NCBI GenBank assembly: GCA_946480915.1
Contig: CAMLLO010000029.1
Location: 1 to 58,148 of the forward strand
Length of the DNA: 58,148 nt
Source: an uncultured Sphingobacteriaceae bacterium
GTDB taxonomy: Bacteria; Bacteroidota; Bacteroidia; Sphingobacteriales; Sphingobacteriaceae
Reading direction: 5' to 3'
The notes below the pieces were generated by a model, which saw only the letters and a program-made list of their open reading frames with translations, was not told where the DNA came from and searched no databases. Below, piece after piece: positions 19,755-26,213 of this stretch (within the stretch, counting starts at the first letter, position 1; every line of letters begins with the position of its first letter). Position numbers and translations under genes: made by a program.

Positions 19755-19904
19755 TTAATTAATAAAGTCCTTACTGCTTTTAAGAAATGAATAACCTAAA
19801 GCACGGCATGAAGATTTTGGGCCACAGCATAAAACAGCTTTTGTGTGCACTTTAGATGCAAAGCTAATTTCAGTTATACTATATATGTGGTTATGCGAAC
19901 CCAT
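19755..19904 (-). CDS. Tiny gene of the SSKDFI family, 49 aa (copy A)
   Basis: ATG 19904 starts a 49-codon frame beginning MGS and ending YSFLKSSKDFIN. It has exactly the same length as the copy at 20812, with which it shares the first three residues, Tyr8, Cys27 and 11 of the last 12 residues. The centre is different and rich in Cys, Ser and Lys. The upstream 70 bp are also shared with that copy and carry a promoter-like TTTG-N19-GAGATTTG so close to the ATG that the message would be nearly leaderless. The function is unknown. A small RNA with conserved ends is an alternative reading. Confidence 0.55.
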   Translation of the reverse strand: MGSHNHIYSITEISFASKVHTKAVLCCGPKSSCRALGYSFLKSSKDFIN

Positions 19905-19975
19905 TATTACAAATCTCTACTTTTAATGTTAATAAGCAAATATTTACTTATTAAGCGTTGTTTTCTGATATATAT
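19905..19975 (-). promoter_or_regulatory. Promoter-like block upstream of the 49-aa gene (copy A)
   Basis: On the minus strand TTTG (19937-19940) is followed after exactly 19 nt by GAGATTTG (19910-19917), close to the Bacteroidota pattern TTTG-N19-TAnnTTTG. The surrounding bases (GCTTATnAAC, TTAAAAGT) and an upstream TGTAACAT recur in front of the copy at 20812 with the same 19-nt spacing. The predicted start of transcription falls at or next to the ATG. Confidence 0.5.
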
Positions 19976-19984
19976 GTTACAATC

Positions 19985-20012
19985 AAAATAAAATGGTGGT
20001 TTTTCCCACCAT
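19985..20012 (-). terminator. Rho-independent terminator of Rnk-like copy 3
   Basis: On the minus strand ATGGTGG pairs with CCACCAT around loop GAAAAA and is followed by TTTATTTTG. It lies just downstream of the gene ending at 20022. Confidence 0.85.
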
Positions 20013-20021
20013 CTTATTAAA

Positions 20022-20402
20022 TTATTTCATTAACGATACATTCTCTATACGGAACCGCTTCAACCCATCGGGCATTTCCCATTGAATCTCTTCACCGACT
20101 CGGTATCCTATTAAAGCCAGACCGATATCAGAAAGCGCTGAAAATTTGTTGATTTTTATCTTAGCCTCATCCGGGCTTACCAAATCAAACTTAAACTCAT
20201 TGCCAGTTTCAACATCACGCACCTGAACATTTGTGTTAATTGAAACAACATCCTCTGGAATCTCTTTTCCCGGCACAATGAGGGCTGACTTTATTTCTGT
20301 TTCAAGTTTTTCCTTGTTAAAGTCCGAAAGCTGATTCTTTTGTCTTAAATGATTTTTTATTAGATGATATATGCCTTTTGATAAAATGATTGGATTAGTC
20401 AT
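20022..20402 (-). CDS. Rnk/GreA C-terminal-domain protein, copy 3
   Basis: This 126-residue protein has the Rnk-like plan: a helical N-terminus (residues 1-48, with LSDFNKEKLETEIKSALIV), then the FKBP-like domain with LALIGYRVGEEIQWEMPDGLKRF. It closely resembles copy 2 and less closely copy 1. It has its own terminator, so it may be expressed separately from the genes downstream. A hairpin of the SSKDFI-type repeat lies 50 bp upstream, in its presumed leader. Its likely role is modulation of RNA polymerase (inference). Confidence 0.87.
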   Translation of the reverse strand: MTNPIILSKGIYHLIKNHLRQKNQLSDFNKEKLETEIKSALIVPGKEIPEDVVSINTNVQVRDVETGNEFKFDLVSPDEAKIKINKFSALSDIGLALIGYRVGEEIQWEMPDGLKRFRIENVSLMK

Positions 20403-20451
20403 ATTCTGTTTGAAAAATTAGTGAAATTATAATATTGCTAAGTAAAATTCT

Positions 20452-20474
20452 CCCCGGAAATCATGCTGCCGGGG
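20452..20474 (-). other. Hairpin next to a decayed SSKDFI-type ending
   Basis: CCCCGG pairs with CCGGGG around an 11-nt loop. Just upstream (minus strand) the sequence AGGACTTC aligns without gaps for 22 nt with the coding end of the copy at 19521. Here the stop codon has become TTA and the frame runs on through the hairpin. Confidence 0.55.
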
Positions 20475-20529
20475 CTAACTGGTGGAAGTCCTGAAGTCGG
20501 CAAAAACTCTTTATCAGTGGTGAAAACAT
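20461..20529 (-). pseudogene. Decayed fourth member of the SSKDFI family
   Basis: A 22-codon frame from ATG 20529 contains KSFCRLQDFHQL, which lines up with YSFLKSSKDFIN if one codon is lost. The stop codon is mutated and translation would end inside the hairpin. It lies in the 135-bp gap between the zinc-ribbon gene and Rnk-like copy 3. I regard it as a remnant, possibly kept as a leader element. Confidence 0.35.
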
Positions 20530-20536
20530 AAGTATA

Positions 20537-20713
20537 TTATTGATTAACGGGTACTGCGAGTCCTTCAGAGTCAAAATCGAAAAAGCCGTTGATAACAACC
20601 TCATCATCACATACAGGGCACTCCACGACTTTTTTAATGAGTTTGTTTTTCTCATTGAAGATACTAACATCGACATATATCAGACCATTATGTTCTGGAC
20701 AAGTAATTTTCAT
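20537..20713 (-). CDS. 58-aa zinc-ribbon-like protein
   Basis: ATG 20713 gives a 58-residue protein with CPEH near the N-terminus and CPVCDDEV about 30 residues later. That spacing and composition suit a small zinc ribbon (C-H / C-C ligands, inference). A longer frame begins at a TTG at 20743 but ATG 20713 is a better start. It lies within the cluster of small minus-strand genes, downstream of a 49-aa gene and upstream of Rnk-like copy 3. The family and target are unknown. Confidence 0.6.
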   Translation of the reverse strand: MKITCPEHNGLIYVDVSIFNEKNKLIKKVVECPVCDDEVVINGFFDFDSEGLAVPVNQ

Positions 20714-20786
20714 AAAAGACACGTTTAATGATTTATTCGGCAAAGCCGTATTGGATTTTCAAGCCACAGCTTAAAAAAATAACACC

Positions 20787-20810
20787 TCCCAACTTTTGAG
20801 TAAGTTGGGA
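20787..20810 (-). other. Hairpin one base after the stop codon of the second 49-aa gene
   Basis: TCCCAACTT pairs perfectly with AAGTTGGGA around a 6-nt loop. It is followed on the minus strand by GGTGTT and a run of T, so in this copy it could act as a terminator. The stem has no sequence in common with the hairpins at 19494 and 19726, yet occupies the same place relative to the stop codon. Confidence 0.7.
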
Positions 20811-20811
20811 T

Positions 20812-20961
20812 TTAATTAATGAAGGCTTTACTACTTTTAAGAAAAGAATATTGAATAAGGAGATCGCACGACACAAGAGGGCAAAACAAACTATAGGAAG
20901 TCTGTACCCAGTGTTTTGAAGTCATTGATACTGGTTTATATGTCTTCTTCGTTGAACCCAT
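20812..20961 (-). CDS. Tiny gene of the SSKDFI family, 49 aa (copy B)
   Basis: ATG 20961 opens a 49-codon frame beginning MGS and ending YSFLKSSKAFIN, the same length as copy A at 19755. The two match at both ends but little in the middle. The same upstream block (TTTG-N19-GAGATTTG) precedes the ATG and a hairpin follows the stop. Equal length, conserved frame and near-synonymous change in the ending (AAA-AGC-AGT-AAG versus AAA-AGT-AGT-AAA) argue for a coding gene, but a small RNA cannot be ruled out. The function is unknown. Confidence 0.55.
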   Translation of the reverse strand: MGSTKKTYKPVSMTSKHWVQTSYSLFCPLVSCDLLIQYSFLKSSKAFIN

Positions 20962-21025
20962 TGTTACAAATCTCCACTTTTAAAGTTCATAAGCAAATTA
21001 TAGATGCTAATGTTACATATCGCGG
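20962..21025 (-). promoter_or_regulatory. Promoter-like block upstream of the 49-aa gene (copy B)
   Basis: TTTG (20994-20997) and GAGATTTG (20967-20974) are separated by exactly 19 nt on the minus strand, as in the block at 19905. The upstream TGTAACAT is also shared. No gene precedes it closely on this strand, so it probably starts a transcript. Confidence 0.5.
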
Positions 21026-21103
21026 ACATACCCAGGATGCGTTTCCAAAAATGCAGTAGTATAGGGATGCTCTGTGACAGGGGTTTCTTTCATGATGAAA
21101 TTT

Positions 21104-21655
21104 TTAAATCAGATCTTCAATATCATCCTTTATAAACTGTCAAACCTTACCTCTAAGACAAATAGGATCAAAGTCAACATCAGCATTAGAAAAATCAACC
21201 AAGTTTTTGCGGATTAAAACAGGATCATGACTCCACTCAAAACGTTGTTTATGCAGTTCAATCATTTCATCTATCGTGTACTTGCCGAATGCTTCATGTA
21301 AATCCCAAAAATCTTTTTTTCTGCCTCCTTTTTGTATTACAAAAATCTTCATTGCGATGATTTCTTCAACTGTAGCCATTCGAACTCCATCAACTTCGAT
21401 CGCATCTTGAAAAAAGGGGTCCATAGAATAGTATAAATCTAATTTTATTGCGTTCGTCTTGTTTGTTCCAATTAGATAAGACTTTCCCATTCCTGAAGCA
21501 CCGGCAAAATCACCTTCAGTATAGCTAAATATTTTCTTCACTGTTCGATTCTATCAAAATCAACCGAGCCATAAGGTGCGTTAGTAAAGCAATAATATCT
21601 ATCGACATTCTATGACCTAGATGCAAACTTAACGCGGTTCCTCCCACGAAGGCTT
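21104..21655 (-). pseudogene. Decayed AbiEii-type nucleotidyltransferase toxin gene, 5' end lost
   Basis: Three frames together give an AbiEii-like nucleotidyltransferase: FVGGTALSLHLGHRMSIDI (residues of the nucleotide-binding site), then a shift to FTNAPYGSVDFDRIEQ near 21590, then a shift near 21540 to KKIFSYTEGDFAGASG and so on to DPICLRGKV. The codon after this is TGA (21140-21142) where family members have Trp, and the frame continues QFIKDDIEDLI to a stop at 21104. The start of the gene is missing because an IS21-family fragment joins at about 21655. It is dead as a toxin. An intact pair of the same broad type lies 0.7 kb away. Confidence 0.8.
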
Positions 21656-21841
21656 ACCCTGCAACAAATCATGGAAGACCGTTACCGCAACGGTGCCACG
21701 ATCATCACTTCTCAACTCCCGGTGAATAAATGGTACGACTATATTAATGAACCTACTCTGGCCGATGCCATACTTGACAGACTGACAGCTCATGCTCATA
21801 AAATTGAACTCAAAGGAGAGTCTTTGCGGAAGTTAAAATAA
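21656..21841 (+). pseudogene. istB: C-terminal fragment of IS21-family istB (helper ATPase)
   Basis: Sixty-one residues match the end of IstB: LQQIMEDRYRNGATIITSQL, then PVNKWYDYI, TLADAILDRLTAHAHKIEL and KGESLRK. There is no start codon and the ATPase core is absent. The fragment abuts the interrupted abiEii remnant, so an IS21-type element once cut that gene and then lost most of itself. Confidence 0.85.
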
Positions 21842-21920
21842 CAGTATTTTTGTTCTTACTTGTACACCACTTCTGGGTGGCTCACTTTGAGCAGATTGGT
21901 GGCTCACTTTACCGCAGATT
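21656..21920 (+). mobile_element. Remnant of an IS21-family insertion sequence (right end)
   Basis: Downstream of the istB fragment are two copies of GGTGGCTCACTTT (21886-21910), the kind of repeated binding site found at IS21-family ends. The left end and istA are absent. The exact right boundary is not visible. Confidence 0.7.
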
Positions 21921-22370
21921 TTTCAATGTACTGCATGATATAAGCCAGCATAATAGCTGCCTGTACTAATCCATAGTGAATTAACCAACCCAGAAATAGT
22001 GATTTCAATTTTTCATTCATTGTTTATTTCCTTTTCATCAAAGGAAGTAAACACATTCGTTGTGTTATAATTTATGGGGTGAAGTGGCAGGAATATGTGG
22101 TGAAATCCTGATGCGAAGTATTATGATTGTTTTTTTTGGCCAGCTTTTTCGCGAAATATTTTGACCTTTAATATGAATTGAGATAAGTTTGGTAGCAAGC
22201 TGTTTCTAATTAAGGTGTGGAAATGTTATCTCGGACGCAAAAAGCTTATTGTGAAAAAGCGTGCAAATCCAACCTAGAAATGAAAGGAGGCTAGTGTTTA
22301 TGTTTGGTCTGATGAGGACTTGAAAGTTTCGAGAAAAACGGGGATGCTTTTAGAAACTTTACTGATGACA
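21921..22370. other. Gap between the IS21 remnant and the AbiE-like pair
   Basis: A 38-codon minus-strand frame (ATG 22020 to 21904) with one hydrophobic segment runs into the IS21 end and may be a gene cut by that insertion. I see nothing else that I can support. Confidence 0.3.
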
Positions 22371-23327
22371 TTACAGCCGTCCAATAAACCCCTTTATTCG
22401 TCCAATCACCTCATCGAAATCGGGTTGTCCTTTATAATACAAGGCTTTTGTAAGTTCGTACCGTTTCCTGAATGCCGCACGTTGCTCTGGCTGGGAAAGT
22501 AAAAACGCTTCATTTTCCGCAATTGGGATTTCAAGATCTTTCCTTGGAAACCGAGTTTCTTTATGTACTGTATACTCAGAAGTGCCTATGAAGTCTAATA
22601 CCTGCGGCTGTTCTAAAAGACAGTATACGTCATAGTATTGCCGCATATAGTTTGGCTTTTGCGTTCCATCTTCCTGTTCCTGGCGAAACTTAGTTGCAAT
22701 GGTCTGAAGCTTTTCTACAAACGTATAGCCGGGATGATAGCAACTAACATTCATTGCGCGGTTATCGACAATCTTGATAGATTCCGTTTCAGTTGCTTTG
22801 TCATACGCCCATGAACTGATTGATATACTTTGGTTAGGAGTTACCGTATCAAACCCAGCTTCTAATAGAATACCTTCTTTAATACCTTCAATCGCAGAGG
22901 TTGTGGCTTCATAGTGTAACCTAATGCCTCCGCTACGGTAATTTTCCGGGTCGTCAAAAGCCACGTCTCGTTCAACGGAAACAATACCATCTATTTTAAT
23001 GGTTTTCGCCAGCCAGTCATAAAAAGCCTTGCGTGCCTTAACATTATTCGGCTTGTTGTTTTTGGGATTCTCATTGATTCCGAATTCCTTTGGAGGAGTG
23101 ATATGAATATCAATATCTTCAGAAAAACGGTGTATTACTTTGAATCCTTTAGACAGCGAGGTTCCGCCTTTAAGTTCAAAGCTAAATTCCTGGGCTTTCA
23201 GGCCGTACAACACATGCATCAGCCAGTAATCTTTTTCAATTAACGTCGCCTGAATACCTGACTCATCCTCGAGTATTCGCAATAACTGAGGGAAATCTTT
23301 AAGGTCGTGCAAATAACTAAGAGACAT
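22371..23327 (-). CDS. AbiEii/AbiGii-family nucleotidyltransferase toxin
   Basis: The 318-residue protein is the toxin half of an AbiE-type system. The nucleotidyltransferase signature is clear: FELKGGTSLSKGFKVIHRFSEDIDI (G-G-T-S-L and D-I-D metal ligands). A helical second half follows, with FVEKLQTIATKF and RQYYDVYCLL. Known AbiEii proteins transfer nucleotides and block growth, giving phage resistance. The start overlaps the end of the upstream antitoxin-like gene by 11 bp, as expected for a two-gene operon. It appears intact. Confidence 0.88.
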   Translation of the reverse strand: MSLSYLHDLKDFPQLLRILEDESGIQATLIEKDYWLMHVLYGLKAQEFSFELKGGTSLSKGFKVIHRFSEDIDIHITPPKEFGINENPKNNKPNNVKARKAFYDWLAKTIKIDGIVSVERDVAFDDPENYRSGGIRLHYEATTSAIEGIKEGILLEAGFDTVTPNQSISISSWAYDKATETESIKIVDNRAMNVSCYHPGYTFVEKLQTIATKFRQEQEDGTQKPNYMRQYYDVYCLLEQPQVLDFIGTSEYTVHKETRFPRKDLEIPIAENEAFLLSQPEQRAAFRKRYELTKALYYKGQPDFDEVIGRIKGFIGRL

Positions 23328-23913
23328 CCTGTTTAGCTGGCGACTCTAATAATGGAGTTAATATCTTTTTTGCCTTTGCATTTCCGTACTGAGACACATA
23401 ACGTTTTAACTTTTTGGTGTCCATAGTGTAAACTTTTAACGCTACATTTTTTAATACTTCTGTCGGGTCTTCGGCAAGCGTTTCCAAGTTATTCACGAGG
23501 TCAACCAACAGAAATTCTTTAGTTACTTTACTCGGAAAGTGTGGCTTCATGCGGAAGGAGAACATCCTGTTTCCTAGTTTGAATTCACCGTGTCGTTTAT
23601 GGTTGTATACGGTTCTTTCGTTATACAACTGGGTAGTACCAACCCCTAAACTGTTATAAGAACTTGCTGAAGTAAGCAGAAACCTATCATCTTTAAGAAA
23701 GCTTCTTATCAAGACCTCTTCCTCCGGTGGAGTTTTACCAAAGGCACTTAATTTCGGGTAATAGTATAAGCCCTGAGAAAGTTTTTGAAGTGTATCTTCC
23801 TCAACCAGAGCATCAAGGTGCCGATCTACTGATTTAGACCATTTGGCTAAATCATCCCGCCGATACACCTGACCTCTTTTAAGATGCCTTTTTAATTCCT
23901 CAAGCCTGTTCAT
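23317..23913 (-). CDS. AbiEi-like antitoxin / transcriptional regulator
   Basis: The 198-residue protein starts with a winged-helix-like segment (LEELKRHLKRGQVYRRDDLAKWSKSVDRHLDALVEEDTLQKLSQGLYYYPK) given here in summary, typical of AbiEi and DUF6088 antitoxins. The C-terminal half would bind the toxin or operator. The frame extends to 23982, but ATG 23913 fits the family start. It lies directly upstream of the AbiEii toxin with an 11-bp overlap and probably represses the operon (inference from AbiE systems). Confidence 0.8.
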   Translation of the reverse strand: MNRLEELKRHLKRGQVYRRDDLAKWSKSVDRHLDALVEEDTLQKLSQGLYYYPKLSAFGKTPPEEEVLIRSFLKDDRFLLTSASSYNSLGVGTTQLYNERTVYNHKRHGEFKLGNRMFSFRMKPHFPSKVTKEFLLVDLVNNLETLAEDPTEVLKNVALKVYTMDTKKLKRYVSQYGNAKAKKILTPLLESPAKQDVS

Positions 23914-24236
23914 ACTTTCTTTAGTACAAAAATAGTACAAAATTTTACAATTTGTAAATATTTTTATTAAAAATTCATGCATAATCTATGTACATCTATC
24001 TCATAGTAAGATGATAAACTAGTTGATGTTGATATAATTGTAATTGTACGAACTCCTCAAGAGATATGAGAACATAACTCTTAAAAAACTCATACACCAT
24101 CCCATTCCTTTGTTAAGCCGCTCTCCTCCTAAGTGCATGAACCTATCAAGAGAACATGGAATAAATCGGACTGACAAAGGAAGGAGAATTTATGTATTCT
24201 AAGCCAACTCCAAATAAAGGTTAAAAAATATTTTAA
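23914..24236. other. Gap between AbiE-like operon and IS110 element
   Basis: It holds the promoter side of the AbiE-like operon and the downstream flank of the IS110 element, whose boundary I cannot fix. I see no gene. Confidence 0.35.
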
Positions 24237-25235
24237 CTAAGCCGCAAAATCCACAGCGGTTACATATTCCGATTGCCTCTTCACAACAGCGAAGACTCTT
24301 GATATAAGTTTGTTTTTAACAATGTTCAAGGTGCTCATTTTACTTTTACCCTCCTCAATTCGTTTTCTGTAATAGTTTTTTAGTTCCGGGTCACATTGCA
24401 CAGCAACACTAGCGCAAAGAAACAAGAGTGCCTTAATCTGCTTGTTTGCCAGATGGGACACCCTGGTTCGGCCTTTAATAGAAGTGCCTGAAGAGTGGGG
24501 AAAGGGAGCAATTCCAGAATAGCAGGCAAACTTTCTCCAGGAATCAAACTTGGTGAAGTTTTGAGTATATACAATCAGGTATGCTGCAGTTAAAGGTCCA
24601 ATTCCTTTTATCCCTGTAATCAGCTTGAAGGTTCTTTTAAGTTCCGGATCGTTTTGCAATAAGTTATCGATGGCTATTTCTACGTCTTTTATCTTTTCCT
24701 CCAAAACTTTGATAAGTCCCTTGTATACATCAAATAATTCCTTGTGTTCTTTTGCAGGATACACTGATTTCCGTTCATTACAAGACACCCCATATCCGGC
24801 TTTATCTGCTATCAGTTTGGTCCGCAAAGAAAGCAGGGGCTGTAATTTCATGATAGTTTTTGACGGTAGAATGGTTGGATTAAGCTTTTCTCGTTTTAGA
24901 TACGCATACTCAGCAATTCTTTCAGCGTCAAGCTGGTCGCTTTTGCCTCTGATAGTACCTAACGAACACTTAATATCTAGGGCCGGAACGATGGAGAAAG
25001 AAACAGAATGCTCCTGAAGAAATAAAGCTAAGTTCATTGAATACAGCCCGGTGTGTTCAAAGCAAATTAACACCTGTGATAAATCATCGCTTTTCAAAGC
25101 ATTCTTAATCCATTTGATTAAGCATACAAACCCCTTGTCATTGTTACTAAATTGCTGTTTTAAGGCTTTGCCATAAATGAATACATCAAAGGTGATCTTG
25201 GAAACATCAATGCCGATAAATGAGTTGTAGTTCAT
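24237..25235 (-). CDS. IS110-family DEDD transposase (recombinase)
   Basis: The 332-residue protein has the RuvC-like DEDD domain (FIGIDVSKITFDVFIYG with the first Asp, LICFEHTGLYS with the Glu, GKSDQLDAERIAEYAYL with the last Asps). A coiled middle region is followed by the Tnp domain with LITGIKGIGPLTAAYLIVYT and YSGIAPFPHSSGTSIKGRTRVS, which carries the catalytic Ser. It is full length and free of stops, so it may be active. Upstream lies a long non-coding leader likely to be the bridge RNA. Confidence 0.93.
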   Translation of the reverse strand: MNYNSFIGIDVSKITFDVFIYGKALKQQFSNNDKGFVCLIKWIKNALKSDDLSQVLICFEHTGLYSMNLALFLQEHSVSFSIVPALDIKCSLGTIRGKSDQLDAERIAEYAYLKREKLNPTILPSKTIMKLQPLLSLRTKLIADKAGYGVSCNERKSVYPAKEHKELFDVYKGLIKVLEEKIKDVEIAIDNLLQNDPELKRTFKLITGIKGIGPLTAAYLIVYTQNFTKFDSWRKFACYSGIAPFPHSSGTSIKGRTRVSHLANKQIKALLFLCASVAVQCDPELKNYYRKRIEEGKSKMSTLNIVKNKLISRVFAVVKRQSEYVTAVDFAA

Positions 25236-25269
25236 AAATTTGCGTTTAAAAGTTAATAATAGTTGCCCA

Positions 25270-25410
25270 GGCTAAGACCTTTAAAAGACCTGCAAATCTA
25301 AAATTCTAAATGGCCGCAGCAACTTGTGGTTGGAATGGGGACTAATACATAAAATAGGCCATGAACCTAGCCGCGAAAATAAGATCACCCCATTCCTTTC
25401 CACAAATTTA
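25270..25410 (-). ncRNA. Candidate IS110 bridge RNA region
   Basis: In IS110-group elements the non-coding left end upstream of the transposase encodes a bridge RNA. Here, on the minus strand, CCACAA-type and GGAATGGGG segments at 25388-25405 pair with 25324-25340 (TTGTGG and CCCCATTCC type, with small internal bulges). They enclose a 47-nt loop with a smaller hairpin (TAGG/CCTA). That is a long stem with an internal loop, as in known bridge RNAs. Guide segments are not assigned. Confidence 0.5.
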
Positions 25411-26213
25411 AAAAGTTACCAACTCCCCCTGCACCCCCTGTTTAACAATAACGATAAAGAGTTTCAAAGAGAATTCTAATACAAATCTAAAGGCCGTGAA
25501 AGCTCTTGACTGGTGAAATAAACGTGAGACCTTCGCTTCCCAGAGAATGGGATTAATTTCTGATGCAGTTGCCGTAACGGCTTTGAATTATGTTTATATC
25601 CTTATGGTTAAATTCCCTTTCTAAACTACAAGTCTTTTTTTCAATTCGAACCATTGGAACCTAACATAATTTGCGTTGGAAATAATCCTCCGAAGCAGCA
25701 AGTTTATGGAGCTGTATTAAGTTTATACATCTCTCGAATGATTAAGTTGGTTAACCAAAAAAGAAGACGATTGATTCAAAATACATGTAAAATATTACAG
25801 TTGATTGCCTGCGCCTTTAATGTATATTAAATAATTGTATAAATTTAACTGGCATATATTCCATCCAAATCAAAGAATCAATCCTTACAGCTTATATAAA
25901 CCCTGACCTAATGCGAAAAGTGGTCCTGGCTAATCACTGATCAGCATATTTCGGTGAGCACCTGAATCTTTTGATGCCATTATCAAAGGTATAAGCGTGC
26001 CCCTAAGACCAGTATGGGATTCGTGGGGTTGATGCTCTCTGGCGACGATAGCCTAATAAGGTTTGACGGACGACTTCTTAACAGGATACGGCAATCTGCA
26101 AGATTCAAGTTAGGAAGAAGTTTTTGATGAGAATGGGATTGGAGACTGCAGACAGCGACGCCCTTTCTACGCTCTGGTTCCAAGGCCCTGGGGACTATTG
26201 AAATTCCGAATGA
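25411..26213. other. Gap between IS110 element and sensor kinase, no supported gene
   Basis: About 800 bp. The only longer frame (25983-26183, minus) has no recognisable feature. A C-rich patch (CCCCCTGCACCCCCTG, near 25425) lies close to the presumed IS110 end. Nothing else is supported. Confidence 0.35.

Larger units (their letters stand above)
24237..25410 (-). mobile_element. IS110-family insertion sequence (ends not resolved)
   Basis: It consists of the transposase gene and about 170 bp of structured non-coding DNA upstream of it. IS110-family elements usually lack terminal inverted repeats and target duplications, so the true borders cannot be read by eye. The given limits are the minimal element. 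Confidence 0.75.

Noticed and set aside
19494..19810. Plus-strand mini-ORFs (MKSLLLVWKQ and MKALLLLRKEY types) over the conserved blocks
   Set aside because: They are the complement of the conserved C-terminal codons. One copy lacks an ATG, and all neighbouring genes and promoter-like blocks face the minus strand.
20461..20676. A 71-codon minus-strand frame overlapping the zinc-ribbon gene
   Set aside because: Its first two thirds run antisense in sense to nothing conserved and overlap the zinc-ribbon gene in another frame. Only the last 22 codons resemble the SSKDFI ending, so I annotate just that part as a remnant.
13903..21142. Possible use of TGA as a sense codon (folE Gly and abiEii Trp positions)
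   Set aside because: Many intact genes in the window end in TGA (for example at 13903-independent genes such as IS3 orfA and yitT neighbours), the two TGAs would need different amino acids, and both genes have other lesions.
25983..26183. A 66-codon minus-strand frame in the gap before the kinase
   Set aside because: No recognisable motif, composition unlike the neighbours, and it lies in a region with no other sign of coding.
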